This document shows positions 25,144 to 33,172 of a stretch of 34,007 bases of DNA, piece after piece. The notes under the pieces are model-generated. The model saw only the letters and a list, made by a program, of their open reading frames with translations. It had not been told where the DNA came from and did not search any database. Both the position numbers and the translations under genes were made by a program. How positions within the stretch are numbered: position 1 is the first letter of the stretch; every line of letters begins with the position of its first letter. The DNA comes from an uncultured Chitinophagales bacterium. Lineage in GTDB: Bacteria > Bacteroidota > Bacteroidia > Chitinophagales > Chitinophagaceae. Where the stretch lies: positions 1 to 34,007 of the forward strand of contig CAMPIQ010000022.1 of the NCBI GenBank assembly GCA_946886475.1. The letters are read 5' to 3'.

Positions 25144-26087
25144 TACAATCCTATTTTATCTTCTATTAAATAAGAATTCCTGCCGGGTGCATTTCTTGAA
25201 ACCAGTTCAGAAATAAAACCGGCCAGAAATAATTGCATGCCTATGATAAGTGAGGTGAGGGCCAGGTAAAATCCCGGACGGTTGGTAAGGGCGAAATTAT
25301 GCGGATCAAGGATCTTGGCAATAATGAGATATAATGTAATGCCCAGGCCAATAGTAAAAAACAGTGTTCCCCATAATCCAAAGAAATGCATCGGCCTTTT
25401 TGAGAACTTACCAACGAAGGTGATGGACATGAGGTCAAGAAAACCATTCACAAACCTTTCCCAGCCAAATTTTGTTACTCCATACTTGCGGGCTCTGTGC
25501 TCTACCACTTTTTCTCCTATTCTTCTAAATCCGGCCCATTTGGCCAGAACAGGAATATAACGGTGCATCTCACCGTATACTTCAATGCTCTTTACTACTT
25601 TTCTCCTGTACGATTTCAATCCGCAATTAAAATCGTGCAATTGTATTTTTGAAATCTTGCGGGTTACTGCATTGAAGAATTTAGAAGGAATATTTTTGGT
25701 GAAAGTATTATCATACCGCTTTTTCTTCCATCCGCTTACCATATCGAAGCCGCCTTCAACTATCATTTGCCTCAGTCCCGGTATTTCATCCGGGCTATCC
25801 TGAAGATCAGCATCCATGGTAATAACCACATCGCCTTTTGTGGCTTTGAACCCTTCATTAAGCGCTGCAGACTTTCCATAATTTCTTTGGAACCTTATGC
25901 CTTTTATATGGGGGTTGGTACTGCTCAATTGCTCTATTACTTCCCAGGAACGGTCGGTACTTCCATCATCTACCAGTATCACCTCATAGTCATATCCATG
26001 TTCATTACATACACGTTTGATCCATTCCGTCAGTTCCGGCAATGATTCTTCTTCGTCTTTGAGTGGAATAACAATTGAAAGGTCCAT
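25143..26087 (-). CDS. Membrane-anchored GT2 glycosyltransferase (DPM1/GtrB type)
   Basis: The 314-residue protein has a GT-A family 2 domain: DLSIVIPLKDEEESLPEL (2-19), VILVDDGSTDRSWEVI (36-51) and the metal-binding DAD (92-94) in MDADLQDSPDEIP. Two C-terminal transmembrane helices follow (about 237-259 and 271-296). This architecture belongs to enzymes that move a sugar from a nucleotide onto a polyprenyl phosphate (GtrB, ArnC, DPM1 type). Its product could feed a GT-C transferase such as the one at 28736. It is flanked by DUF4199 (1-nt gap) and a coupled GT4 gene. Confidence 0.92.
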   Translation of the reverse strand: MDLSIVIPLKDEEESLPELTEWIKRVCNEHGYDYEVILVDDGSTDRSWEVIEQLSSTNPHIKGIRFQRNYGKSAALNEGFKATKGDVVITMDADLQDSPDEIPGLRQMIVEGGFDMVSGWKKKRYDNTFTKNIPSKFFNAVTRKISKIQLHDFNCGLKSYRRKVVKSIEVYGEMHRYIPVLAKWAGFRRIGEKVVEHRARKYGVTKFGWERFVNGFLDLMSITFVGKFSKRPMHFFGLWGTLFFTIGLGITLYLIIAKILDPHNFALTNRPGFYLALTSLIIGMQLFLAGFISELVSRNAPGRNSYLIEDKIGL

Positions 26088-26088
26088 G

Positions 26089-26622
26089 TTATGAATCTAA
26101 ATGGTCTAATTGGTTCATCTGATCTTTAGGAACCTTTTTGGTTACAGCCGCACCAATGAGAGATCCAATACAACCAATGATAAGAAAGCCAAGCATGGTA
26201 GCCCCACCCATAAATACCCAAAAATATTTTTCCATCAATTCTACTCCCTTGTCTATATCACTATCATTCATATTATTCTGCTTTTCCATTTCAATTCTGG
26301 CTGCTTCCAAAGCTTTTTCTTTCATTTCAGGATAAATCAGTGACAGCACTACTATGAAGACTAAAAAGACCAGGGTCATCATGGCTGTGGCCTTGAATCC
26401 ATATGAAAATAAGTCGCCAAATTTCACATAATGGTTTTGCGACTTTCCATATAAATTGATAAATAGTACCAATCCAGCTATGATGATTAAGTATGATAAC
26501 CATCCCCCTCCGGGTCTTGATGTGCTATCACCCATTAATGAAAATACTGTTGATATTACAATTAATGCTCCGGCAATTATCAGGCCTGCAACGATTGTAC
26601 TGATTGGTTTTCTATTTTCCAT
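26089..26622 (-). CDS. DUF4199 membrane protein
   Basis: The 177-residue protein has four hydrophobic helices (about 8-29, 41-57, 76-97 and 133-158), with a charged, helical loop between the third and fourth (98-131). The pattern FGDLFSYGFKATAMMTLVFLVF and the GxLIGAAVTKK end match DUF4199, a Bacteroidota inner-membrane family with no known activity. It lies 9 nt after the dihydroorotase-like gene and 1 nt before the GT2 gene. I recall this gene order in other Bacteroidota genomes, which suggests a link to polyprenyl-sugar metabolism, but that is inference. Confidence 0.85.
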   Translation of the reverse strand: MENRKPISTIVAGLIIAGALIVISTVFSLMGDSTSRPGGGWLSYLIIIAGLVLFINLYGKSQNHYVKFGDLFSYGFKATAMMTLVFLVFIVVLSLIYPEMKEKALEAARIEMEKQNNMNDSDIDKGVELMEKYFWVFMGGATMLGFLIIGCIGSLIGAAVTKKVPKDQMNQLDHLDS

Positions 26623-26631
26623 TTTTTGATA

Positions 26632-27888
26632 TTATATGTTCAAAAATAACAGGTCTTTATTAATTATTCCTATTGGCTTCCCTTTAAGTGTTTTTCCAAT
26701 GAATGCTGAATTCCCCGACCGCGAATTTAATTTGCCCACCTTCCATTCCATTTCAGGATGAAATAAGGTGAGTGAGGCAATAGAATCTTTATTAATATGC
26801 ACAGGAGTTCTGTTGAAAACTGCCCGTGGCTGGTTACTGAATAATGAAATAAGTTTTTCCAGGTTCAATTCCGGCACACAGGTTCTTACAATTGAAAATG
26901 CCGTTTCCAGTCCTGTCATGCCATAATGGGCGTATTCAAATTCAACTATTTTATGGTCTGTATCATGTGGCAGGTGGTGCGTGGCGATACAATCTATGCT
27001 GCCATTGATCAGGCCTTTTTTCAGGGCTTCAACGTCGGTGCGTGTTCTTAACGGCGGATTTAATTTCAGATTGGTATCATAATCTTTCAGGTCCTCGTCG
27101 GTAAAACAAAGATGGTATGGTGTAACAGAACAGCTCACTTTTACTCCGTCAGCTTTTGCTTTTTCTATCAATAGCAGTGAACCTGCGGTGGTAATTGCTG
27201 TAAAGTGGATCCTGGAAGCGGTATACCTGGCCAGTTCAATATCCCTGGATACCATCAGCTCTTCTGATATCACCGGTTTTCCCGGTAAACCAAGCCTGGT
27301 TGAAACAATGCCTTCATGCATCAATCCTGTTCCGCTTATGGATTTGTCGTCCGGCAGCTGAATGATGGTCTGGTCAATGGCTTTGATATATTGAAGTGCT
27401 TTTAAAAGCAATCCGGGCGACTGCACCGGATTGGTTCCGTCACTAAAAGCCACGGCACCACTTTGTTGCATATCATACATTTCTGCAAGCTCTTTTCCTT
27501 CTGTATTTTTAGAAATGGCTCCAATAGGCAGAATATTAACCGCAAAACGCCTGCTGCTTTGAACAATGTATTCGATACCCGATTTGTTATGTAATACGGG
27601 GTTGGTGTTGGGCAGTACCATTACATCAGTATAACCTCCTGCAGCCGCAGCCCGGGCCCCTGATTCAAGAGTTTCCCTGTATTCAAAACCCGGATCGCAG
27701 AAATGAGCAAATACATCGAACCAGCCGGGGGAAACACAAAGACCATCAAGGGAAATTTCCTTGTCCGCAGACCTGTTGATTACTCCAATTTCGGTAATGA
27801 ATCCATTCTGAATGAAAATATCGGCTTGTTGCTGATGAAAAGGCGAGGAGGGATCAATTATGTTGACTTGCCTTAATAGAATTTCCAT
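26632..27888 (-). CDS. Dihydroorotase-like protein, probably catalytically inactive
   Basis: The 418-residue protein has the amidohydrolase fold and overall pattern of class I dihydroorotase (SPGWFDVFAHFCDPGFEYRE, GGYTDVMVLPNTNPV, SVTPYHL, LNPPLRTRTD, IDCIATHHLPHD). However, most metal and catalytic positions are changed. Using Bacillus anthracis PyrC positions as a guide (recalled), His59 becomes Phe60, His178 becomes Leu178, His231 becomes Ala231 and Asp304 becomes His304; only His62 and Asp150 are kept. It therefore resembles the inactive PyrC-prime partners that scaffold aspartate transcarbamoylase. Standard annotation would call it pyrC. It is followed by DUF4199 and GT2 genes in one likely operon. 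A different active dihydroorotase should exist elsewhere in the genome. Confidence 0.85.
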   Translation of the reverse strand: MEILLRQVNIIDPSSPFHQQQADIFIQNGFITEIGVINRSADKEISLDGLCVSPGWFDVFAHFCDPGFEYRETLESGARAAAAGGYTDVMVLPNTNPVLHNKSGIEYIVQSSRRFAVNILPIGAISKNTEGKELAEMYDMQQSGAVAFSDGTNPVQSPGLLLKALQYIKAIDQTIIQLPDDKSISGTGLMHEGIVSTRLGLPGKPVISEELMVSRDIELARYTASRIHFTAITTAGSLLLIEKAKADGVKVSCSVTPYHLCFTDEDLKDYDTNLKLNPPLRTRTDVEALKKGLINGSIDCIATHHLPHDTDHKIVEFEYAHYGMTGLETAFSIVRTCVPELNLEKLISLFSNQPRAVFNRTPVHINKDSIASLTLFHPEMEWKVGKLNSRSGNSAFIGKTLKGKPIGIINKDLLFLNI

Positions 27889-27895
27889 TAAGGAG

Positions 27896-27903
27896 CGAAG
27901 ATA
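27896..27903 (-). promoter_or_regulatory. Promoter-like -7 element before the dihydroorotase-like gene
   Basis: TATCTTCG on the minus strand fits TAnnTTTG with one mismatch and ends 7 nt before the ATG. The transcript would have almost no leader. No good -33 element was found, so this is only a candidate. Confidence 0.3.
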
Positions 27904-28002
27904 AAGGAAAGCCCGGAAAAGCGATCAGCCCAGGCCATCGGCGGTTGCCCAGAATCAAAACCCGGAAAATACTTATCATTGCTATCCGCCAACCGCACAT
28001 AC

Positions 28003-28746
28003 ATGATCAAAGGACAAAAAGTTGTTGTTGTACTTCCTGCTTATAATGCCGCCAAAACACTGAGGCAAACCTATAATGAAATTGACAGGAGTATTGTTGA
28101 TGAAGTGATACTGGTAGATGATTTCAGCAGCGATAACACCTTTGAAATTGCAAATGAGATCGGTATCAAACAAATAATCAGGCATGAAAAAAACAAAGGT
28201 TATGGTGGAAACCAGAAAACCTGTTACAGAAAAGCATTGGAGGCGGATGGGGATATCATCATAATGCTGCATCCCGATTACCAGTATACCCCAGCATTAA
28301 TTGAACCCATGGCCTCTCTTATCGCCAACAGGGTTTACCCGGTAGTGCTGGGATCCAGGATTTTAGGCAAGGGAGCACTCAGGGGAGGAATGCCATTGTA
28401 TAAATATTTTTTCAACCGCGTGCTTACCGGTTTTCAGAACCTGCTGATGGGACAAAAATTATCAGAATACCATACCGGGTACAGAGCATTTCATAAAGAT
28501 GTTCTGCTGGCCGTAAATTTCGAAAACAATTCAGATGATTTTGTGTTTGACAATGAACTTCTGGCCCAGATCTTTTTTAAAGGATATGAAGTTGCAGAGA
28601 TTACCTGCCCTACCAAATATTTTAAAGAGGCATCATCCATTAACCTTGAAAGGAGCATTCAATATGGTGCAGGTGTAATAAGAGTAAGTTTCCAATACGC
28701 CCTGCAAAAAATTGGATTTGGAAACTTCAGGATCTTCAGGGGTTGA
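28003..28746 (+). CDS. Soluble GT2 glycosyltransferase
   Basis: I place the start at ATG 28003 (MIKGQKVVVVLPAYNAAK), where the family begins; a TTG at 27979 would add eight unlikely residues. The 247-residue product is a GT-A family 2 enzyme: VVVLPAYNAAKTL (6-18), VILVDDFSSDNT, a metal-binding HPDYQY in place of DAD, and LGSRILGKGALRGGMP. It has no transmembrane helix, unlike the GT2 at 25143. It resembles polyprenyl-phosphate or dolichyl-phosphate mannose synthase-like proteins of Bacteroidota. It is divergent from the dihydroorotase operon, and its last 11 nt overlap the end of the convergent GT-C-like gene. Confidence 0.88.
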   Translation: MIKGQKVVVVLPAYNAAKTLRQTYNEIDRSIVDEVILVDDFSSDNTFEIANEIGIKQIIRHEKNKGYGGNQKTCYRKALEADGDIIIMLHPDYQYTPALIEPMASLIANRVYPVVLGSRILGKGALRGGMPLYKYFFNRVLTGFQNLLMGQKLSEYHTGYRAFHKDVLLAVNFENNSDDFVFDNELLAQIFFKGYEVAEITCPTKYFKEASSINLERSIQYGAGVIRVSFQYALQKIGFGNFRIFRG

Positions 28747-30133
28747 GTATCACTTCCTTTTTTTCTTCCCATTGATCAAGGCTTCCTGAAATATATTTCA
28801 GCAGATTACTGTTTGCCAGGTACAAAAGCATTAAGGGGAATAATTTGAAAAAACCACGTTTTGTTGAATGCTCTATATCAAGCAGGGGTAAAACAAAACC
28901 CAGCAAAGGATATCCGAGATAGATCACCAGGATGGCATATAACCAGTTGCGCGCATTCCTGTTCATTTTTTCATTGAATACAAGGTCAAGTACCAGCAGC
29001 AATAAAAAAATAAATATAAAATAACCATAATAAAGAATGCCCTGACTGCTAAAGATCAAAGCAAAGTTCATTTCAACAAATCGTTCTAACAATGGCAGGG
29101 GATTCAACAGGTTATCATTTATAAGCTGACTCACCTCATAGGATCCGGGTAAATATAATTTCAGGTATACCACCACCGGTATCAGATAAAAAATAAAGGA
29201 TGGCAGAAGAAAACGCAAACAGGAACGGGCAAGGCTGGTAAAACTATCCCAGCGTTTTATATGATACCACATGATGGAAAACGAAAGTAAACATCCGAAA
29301 ACAAGTGTTTCTGACCTTATCCAGGTGGCAATTCCCATTAATAATCCGGACAATAGTATATTGTTCTTTTCACCATTTCTAAAAAACTCAAATAGAAACC
29401 AGCACGATAAGAAAAAATAAACGGCATTTGGATAATCAAATAATGCCATGAATGTATAGGCATACATTTCCGGTATCGCCAGAAAAAAAATGAGAAGTAT
29501 GCCTGTAATAAACCGGTGAATATGGAGACTGAGTGAATGATAAAGGAATACAAAAAAACAAATGACCAGGATACCCAGCCAGACCTGGCCAAATTTAAAT
29601 CCTGCATACTTATAGATCACCTGCAGGCTGGTTATATATGGAGATTTGAACTGATTATTGGTGGTTGAAAGATCTACAGTAAAAACTGAATTGATCATGG
29701 TTTTTTCCTTTACTGTATATTCTGCTATGACCTCCGGCCCCGAGGTAAGGTCGCGCGGCGTTGGCGGCAGGTAAAAGCTACGCCATAAGCTTACAAGGAG
29801 GATAAATGAAATCAATCCAAGGGCAGGCCATTCATACAGTCTGATCTTTATTCTCTTTATGCTCCACAGGCCGGGAATTTCCTTCCATCGGTTTTTAGCC
29901 AGGGTAAGCAAAATGGCTATAATAAAAATGACCAGGAAAATATTAAAGAAGGTGAGTGGTATAAAAAACAATTGCAGTATAAATGGAACGAGAGAAAATA
30001 TGAACATCCCCATTAAAATTGATAGGGAGATCATCATTTGTTTTTTTAACATGATGCCTAAAATTCTTAAGCATCCATAACCAATGAAGAACTGAACAAT
30101 GGTTAACGCCAATATGATGAGCACCTCCTTCAA
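28736..30133 (-). CDS. Polytopic membrane protein, probable GT-C-type glycosyltransferase
   Basis: The 465-residue protein has about eleven hydrophobic helices. The first large extracytoplasmic loop (about 119-160, PPTPRDLTSGPEVIAEYTVKEK) holds acidic residues Asp128, Glu134 and Glu138, where GT-C enzymes (GT39/ArnT-like) keep their catalytic acidic residues. Such enzymes use polyprenyl-phosphate sugars made by GT2 proteins like those nearby. The start is uncertain: TTG at 30133 overlaps the upstream stop as TTGA, yet a full AAGGAGGTG (30130-30122) sits inside the first codons, so TTG at 30112 may be the real start. Assignment to GT-C is by topology and context, not by a definite motif. Confidence 0.65.
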   Translation of the reverse strand: MKEVLIILALTIVQFFIGYGCLRILGIMLKKQMMISLSILMGMFIFSLVPFILQLFFIPLTFFNIFLVIFIIAILLTLAKNRWKEIPGLWSIKRIKIRLYEWPALGLISFILLVSLWRSFYLPPTPRDLTSGPEVIAEYTVKEKTMINSVFTVDLSTTNNQFKSPYITSLQVIYKYAGFKFGQVWLGILVICFFVFLYHSLSLHIHRFITGILLIFFLAIPEMYAYTFMALFDYPNAVYFFLSCWFLFEFFRNGEKNNILLSGLLMGIATWIRSETLVFGCLLSFSIMWYHIKRWDSFTSLARSCLRFLLPSFIFYLIPVVVYLKLYLPGSYEVSQLINDNLLNPLPLLERFVEMNFALIFSSQGILYYGYFIFIFLLLLVLDLVFNEKMNRNARNWLYAILVIYLGYPLLGFVLPLLDIEHSTKRGFFKLFPLMLLYLANSNLLKYISGSLDQWEEKKEVILNP

Positions 30134-30606
30134 AATGTTGTATTGTATTTACTGAAGTACAGGATGGAATCTTCCAGCGCTTTTGAATGCTGAACAGGTA
30201 GAAGGATGATTCCGCCATTACGGTGACTTACAAGCCAGGTAGCATTTTTTGCCTGGTTACTTTTAATCCAGGTGGTTTTTATGCCGGTGAAATAATAGAA
30301 AACCGCAGGTTCCGGTACAGGATAATGAATGCCATTTTCCTTAAAATAACTGGCAGGGGGAATCAGAACCAACGCATTTTTTTCATTGGTTTTGGATCTC
30401 AATGAATCTGCTATTTTTTTTGAAAGTATAAACTCATTTCCAAACCTTCTTTGCAAACGCGTTTCTTCATTCATTTGCAAACGCTGAAACCTGAAATTAT
30501 TTCCATAGCCAACCACACGGCGGAGCCATCGTTGATTGACGGGTAGGAAAAAAAATCCTGTGATCACCACAAGGCCCAACAACATAAGCAGGATCTGTTT
30601 TTTCAT
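30130..30606 (-). CDS. Small single-pass membrane protein, unknown
   Basis: The 158-residue product starts with one transmembrane helix (residues 4-22, ILLMLLGLVVITGFFFL) and a basic stretch just after it (RWLRRVVGYG). The rest is extracytoplasmic with no family that I recognise; it includes NALVLIPPASYFKENGIHYPVP and an end segment GGIILLPVQHS. It overlaps the GT-C-like gene by 4 nt, which implies coupled translation and a joint role, perhaps as a subunit or as an acceptor or regulator of that enzyme. It is divergent from the TonB-dependent receptor. Confidence 0.65.
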   Translation of the reverse strand: MKKQILLMLLGLVVITGFFFLPVNQRWLRRVVGYGNNFRFQRLQMNEETRLQRRFGNEFILSKKIADSLRSKTNEKNALVLIPPASYFKENGIHYPVPEPAVFYYFTGIKTTWIKSNQAKNATWLVSHRNGGIILLPVQHSKALEDSILYFSKYNTTF

Positions 30607-30714
30607 ATTCTGAGTTAAAGATAATCCAGTGATGAAAAATCAAAGCAGTTTAAAAGGAAAGGCCAACTAAATCAGGATCCCATATCCTTCAACCCATTTG
30701 CTCTACTATGATTG

Positions 30715-30822
30715 CAAATTGATCATTTGTCCATTAACTGTCACGGATCTGCAATATTTCCGCATTGCGGAGTAATGATTCCTCATATCGAAAACAAAGT
30801 TTCCGCATCAGTTTCACTTTTG
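30715..30822 (+). promoter_or_regulatory. Repeated and inverted motifs in the leader of the TonB receptor gene
   Basis: The 234-nt divergent gap holds CAAAT-N5-ATTTG (30715-30729), a TCCGC-ATT-GCGGA hairpin (30759-30771), direct copies of TTTCCGCAT at 30757-30765 and 30800-30808 (43 nt apart), and a -7-like CACTTTTG (30815-30822) 18 nt before the ATG. No clear Fur box was seen. These are candidate operator and promoter parts only. Confidence 0.35.
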
Positions 30823-30840
30823 CGCCTCAATTAACCATAC

Positions 30841-33168
30841 ATGAAAAGATTTTTCGGAATATTAATCTCTTTTTTTCTTATTAATGGCATGAATGCCCAA
30901 ACTTTAAAAGGCCATATTAAAGATGTTTCAGGCCTTGCAATAGCAGGGGCAACAGTGACCGTAAAAAATACCTTCATCACCACTACCTCCGATGATCAGG
31001 GATTTTTTTTACTTACGGCCGCAACGCCGGGAGAATACATGCTGTTGGTAAGTTCAGTAGGTTTTGAATCAATTGAGTTGCCGGTTAAGTTTGATAACAA
31101 CAATACTGAAGATCTAAAGATTGTTTTAAATAAATCAATTTCCCATCTCAAGGACGTTACAATTACCGCCAGCCGGAAGCCAGAGGTAGTAGACAGAACC
31201 CCGGCTGCCGTTCAGGTGATCAATGCCAGGGAGATCCAGGCTCAATCTGCTATTTCAACCAACCTGCCTAATATTTTAGGACAGTCTGTACCCTCATTAG
31301 GACTTAGTTCCAATACCACATCCAATACCGGGCAAACACTGCGTGGAAGAACTCCATTGGTACTCATTGACGGGATACCACAATCCACTCCATTAAGAAA
31401 TGGTGCCAGGGATATGCGCACTATCGATCCTTCGGTGCTGGAAAGAGTGGAAATAATAAAAGGAGCTACTGCTATTTATGGAAATGGAGCAGATGGAGGG
31501 GTGATAAATTATATTACGCTTCAACCGAAGACAGCAAAAAAATTCCAGGCCTATACATCATTATCCAAAACAGGAATGGCCAAACATAGCAGTGAAACAG
31601 GTGGATTCAGGTTTACTCAGTTATTTAATGGAAGAATCAGTGACTTCGATTATGTAGTGTCGGGTAGTTATGAAAAAACCGGTGTTTATAAAGATGCAAA
31701 GGGAACGGTGATCACACCTATTTATAGCTATGGTGAATCCGGAATCATAAATACTTTTGCAAAACTGGGTTATAATATCAATGAGCAGAACAGGCTGGAA
31801 GTGATGTACAATTATTTTTCATCCAAGCAAAACAGCGACTATGTTGAGCAGGTGGGCGTTTACGGTGTGCGCCCAACCATAGGTGTGAAAGGTTCCGTTC
31901 AGGCCGAAGATGAGGGCACGCGTTACAACCATAATGCATATATCAAATACCTTGCAAAAGACCTGTTCCTGAATACCTCACTTGAAGCCAGCGCTTATTT
32001 TCAGAAATTTTATACTGTATATGGATGGTCAGCTTTTTTTGATCCGGCCGGACAGTCAACCATTCATTCAGACAAGAAAGGTGCACGTGTTACTTTAAAT
32101 ACGCCCGTTGAATTAAATGAAAGGATCAATTTTGAGATACTGTATGGAATAGATTATTTAAATGACCTTACGTGGCAGGATCTGACGGATGGCAGGTTAT
32201 GGGTACCGAAAATGGAGTTGACCAATCCTGCACCTTTTGCACAGCTTCATGCTACCATTCTTAATCACTGGATATTTAAAGCAGGGTACAGGCTGGACCA
32301 GGTAAACCTTAACATACCTTCTTTTACACAGATCAAAACCACACAGTCGCCAGGAGGCCAATTGATCAATGGAGGGGAACTTGATTTTTCTGCTTCCACT
32401 TTTAATACAGGATTGCGTTTTTCAAAATGGGAGATCTTTAAACCCTTTGTAAGTTTTACCCAGGGCTTTTCAATGATCGATATAGGTTTATATGTGAGAA
32501 GCGCTAAGGAAAATGATATTGCTAAAATGCAATTGCAACCAGTGGTTGTTAATAATTTTGAAGCAGGTTTTTCTTCTTCCTTCAATAAAGTATCTCTTAA
32601 TACATCCTTGTATGCAAGTACATCAAAGATTGGATCAACAATTGTTGAAGAAAATGGTTACTTCATTCAGCAGCGCGCTCCGGAACAGATCCGGGGTATT
32701 GAGAGTACAATAGATGTAGCAGCCATACCGGATTTTATAATTGGCGCAGGTGTTTCATATATGGAGGGCAAAGCCGATATCAATAAAAATGGCAGTTATG
32801 ATGATGACCAGGATGTTTATCTGAATGGCCGGCGCATTACACCCCTGAAGCTATTGGCGCATATCAAATATGTGCCCTCATCCAATTTGTTTGCCGATGT
32901 TGAATGGGTATATAGCGGATCCAGGAAACGCTTTGCTCCCCAAACCAACGGCGCATACCGTTTTGGCGAGGGACCTGTAAACTCTTATGGCATTGTAAAC
33001 CTGACGGCAGGTTATAAAATGGAGAATGGTCTCAACTTTTTTGCCGGGGTGGAAAATCTATTGAATAAAGATTATTTTCCAACAACATCCCAATGGTATG
33101 GACTGAATTTGAATTATGTAAAAGCCAATGGGGTCCGGTACCAGGTTGGTATTGGATATAAATGGTAA
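30841..33168 (+). CDS. TonB-dependent outer-membrane receptor, siderophore type
   Basis: The 775-residue protein has a signal peptide (1-19, ending GMNAQ). A carboxypeptidase-regulatory-like domain follows (about 21-98, GHIKDVSGLAIAGATVTVKNT and GEYMLLVSSVGFES). The plug domain is at about 105-230: DVTITASRKPE, TPAAVQVINAREIQ, RTPLVLIDGIPQS, VERVEIIKGATAIYGNGADGG-type segment. The remainder is a 22-strand barrel, ending in an aromatic GIGYKW. The plug sequence resembles FecA/FhuA-like siderophore receptors more than SusC. The next gene is a PepSY-TM protein, a typical partner in iron-siderophore uptake. The substrate cannot be read from sequence. No SusD follows. Confidence 0.93.
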   Translation: MKRFFGILISFFLINGMNAQTLKGHIKDVSGLAIAGATVTVKNTFITTTSDDQGFFLLTAATPGEYMLLVSSVGFESIELPVKFDNNNTEDLKIVLNKSISHLKDVTITASRKPEVVDRTPAAVQVINAREIQAQSAISTNLPNILGQSVPSLGLSSNTTSNTGQTLRGRTPLVLIDGIPQSTPLRNGARDMRTIDPSVLERVEIIKGATAIYGNGADGGVINYITLQPKTAKKFQAYTSLSKTGMAKHSSETGGFRFTQLFNGRISDFDYVVSGSYEKTGVYKDAKGTVITPIYSYGESGIINTFAKLGYNINEQNRLEVMYNYFSSKQNSDYVEQVGVYGVRPTIGVKGSVQAEDEGTRYNHNAYIKYLAKDLFLNTSLEASAYFQKFYTVYGWSAFFDPAGQSTIHSDKKGARVTLNTPVELNERINFEILYGIDYLNDLTWQDLTDGRLWVPKMELTNPAPFAQLHATILNHWIFKAGYRLDQVNLNIPSFTQIKTTQSPGGQLINGGELDFSASTFNTGLRFSKWEIFKPFVSFTQGFSMIDIGLYVRSAKENDIAKMQLQPVVVNNFEAGFSSSFNKVSLNTSLYASTSKIGSTIVEENGYFIQQRAPEQIRGIESTIDVAAIPDFIIGAGVSYMEGKADINKNGSYDDDQDVYLNGRRITPLKLLAHIKYVPSSNLFADVEWVYSGSRKRFAPQTNGAYRFGEGPVNSYGIVNLTAGYKMENGLNFFAGVENLLNKDYFPTTSQWYGLNLNYVKANGVRYQVGIGYKW

Positions 33169-33172
33169 ACAT

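Noticed and set aside
27979..28002. TTG-initiated longer form of the GT2 protein
   Set aside because: The eight extra residues do not fit the family, while ATG 28003 gives a normal N-terminus.
30715..30729. Fur box before the TonB receptor
   Set aside because: CAAAT-N5-ATTTG does not match the GATAATGATAATCATTATC consensus well enough.
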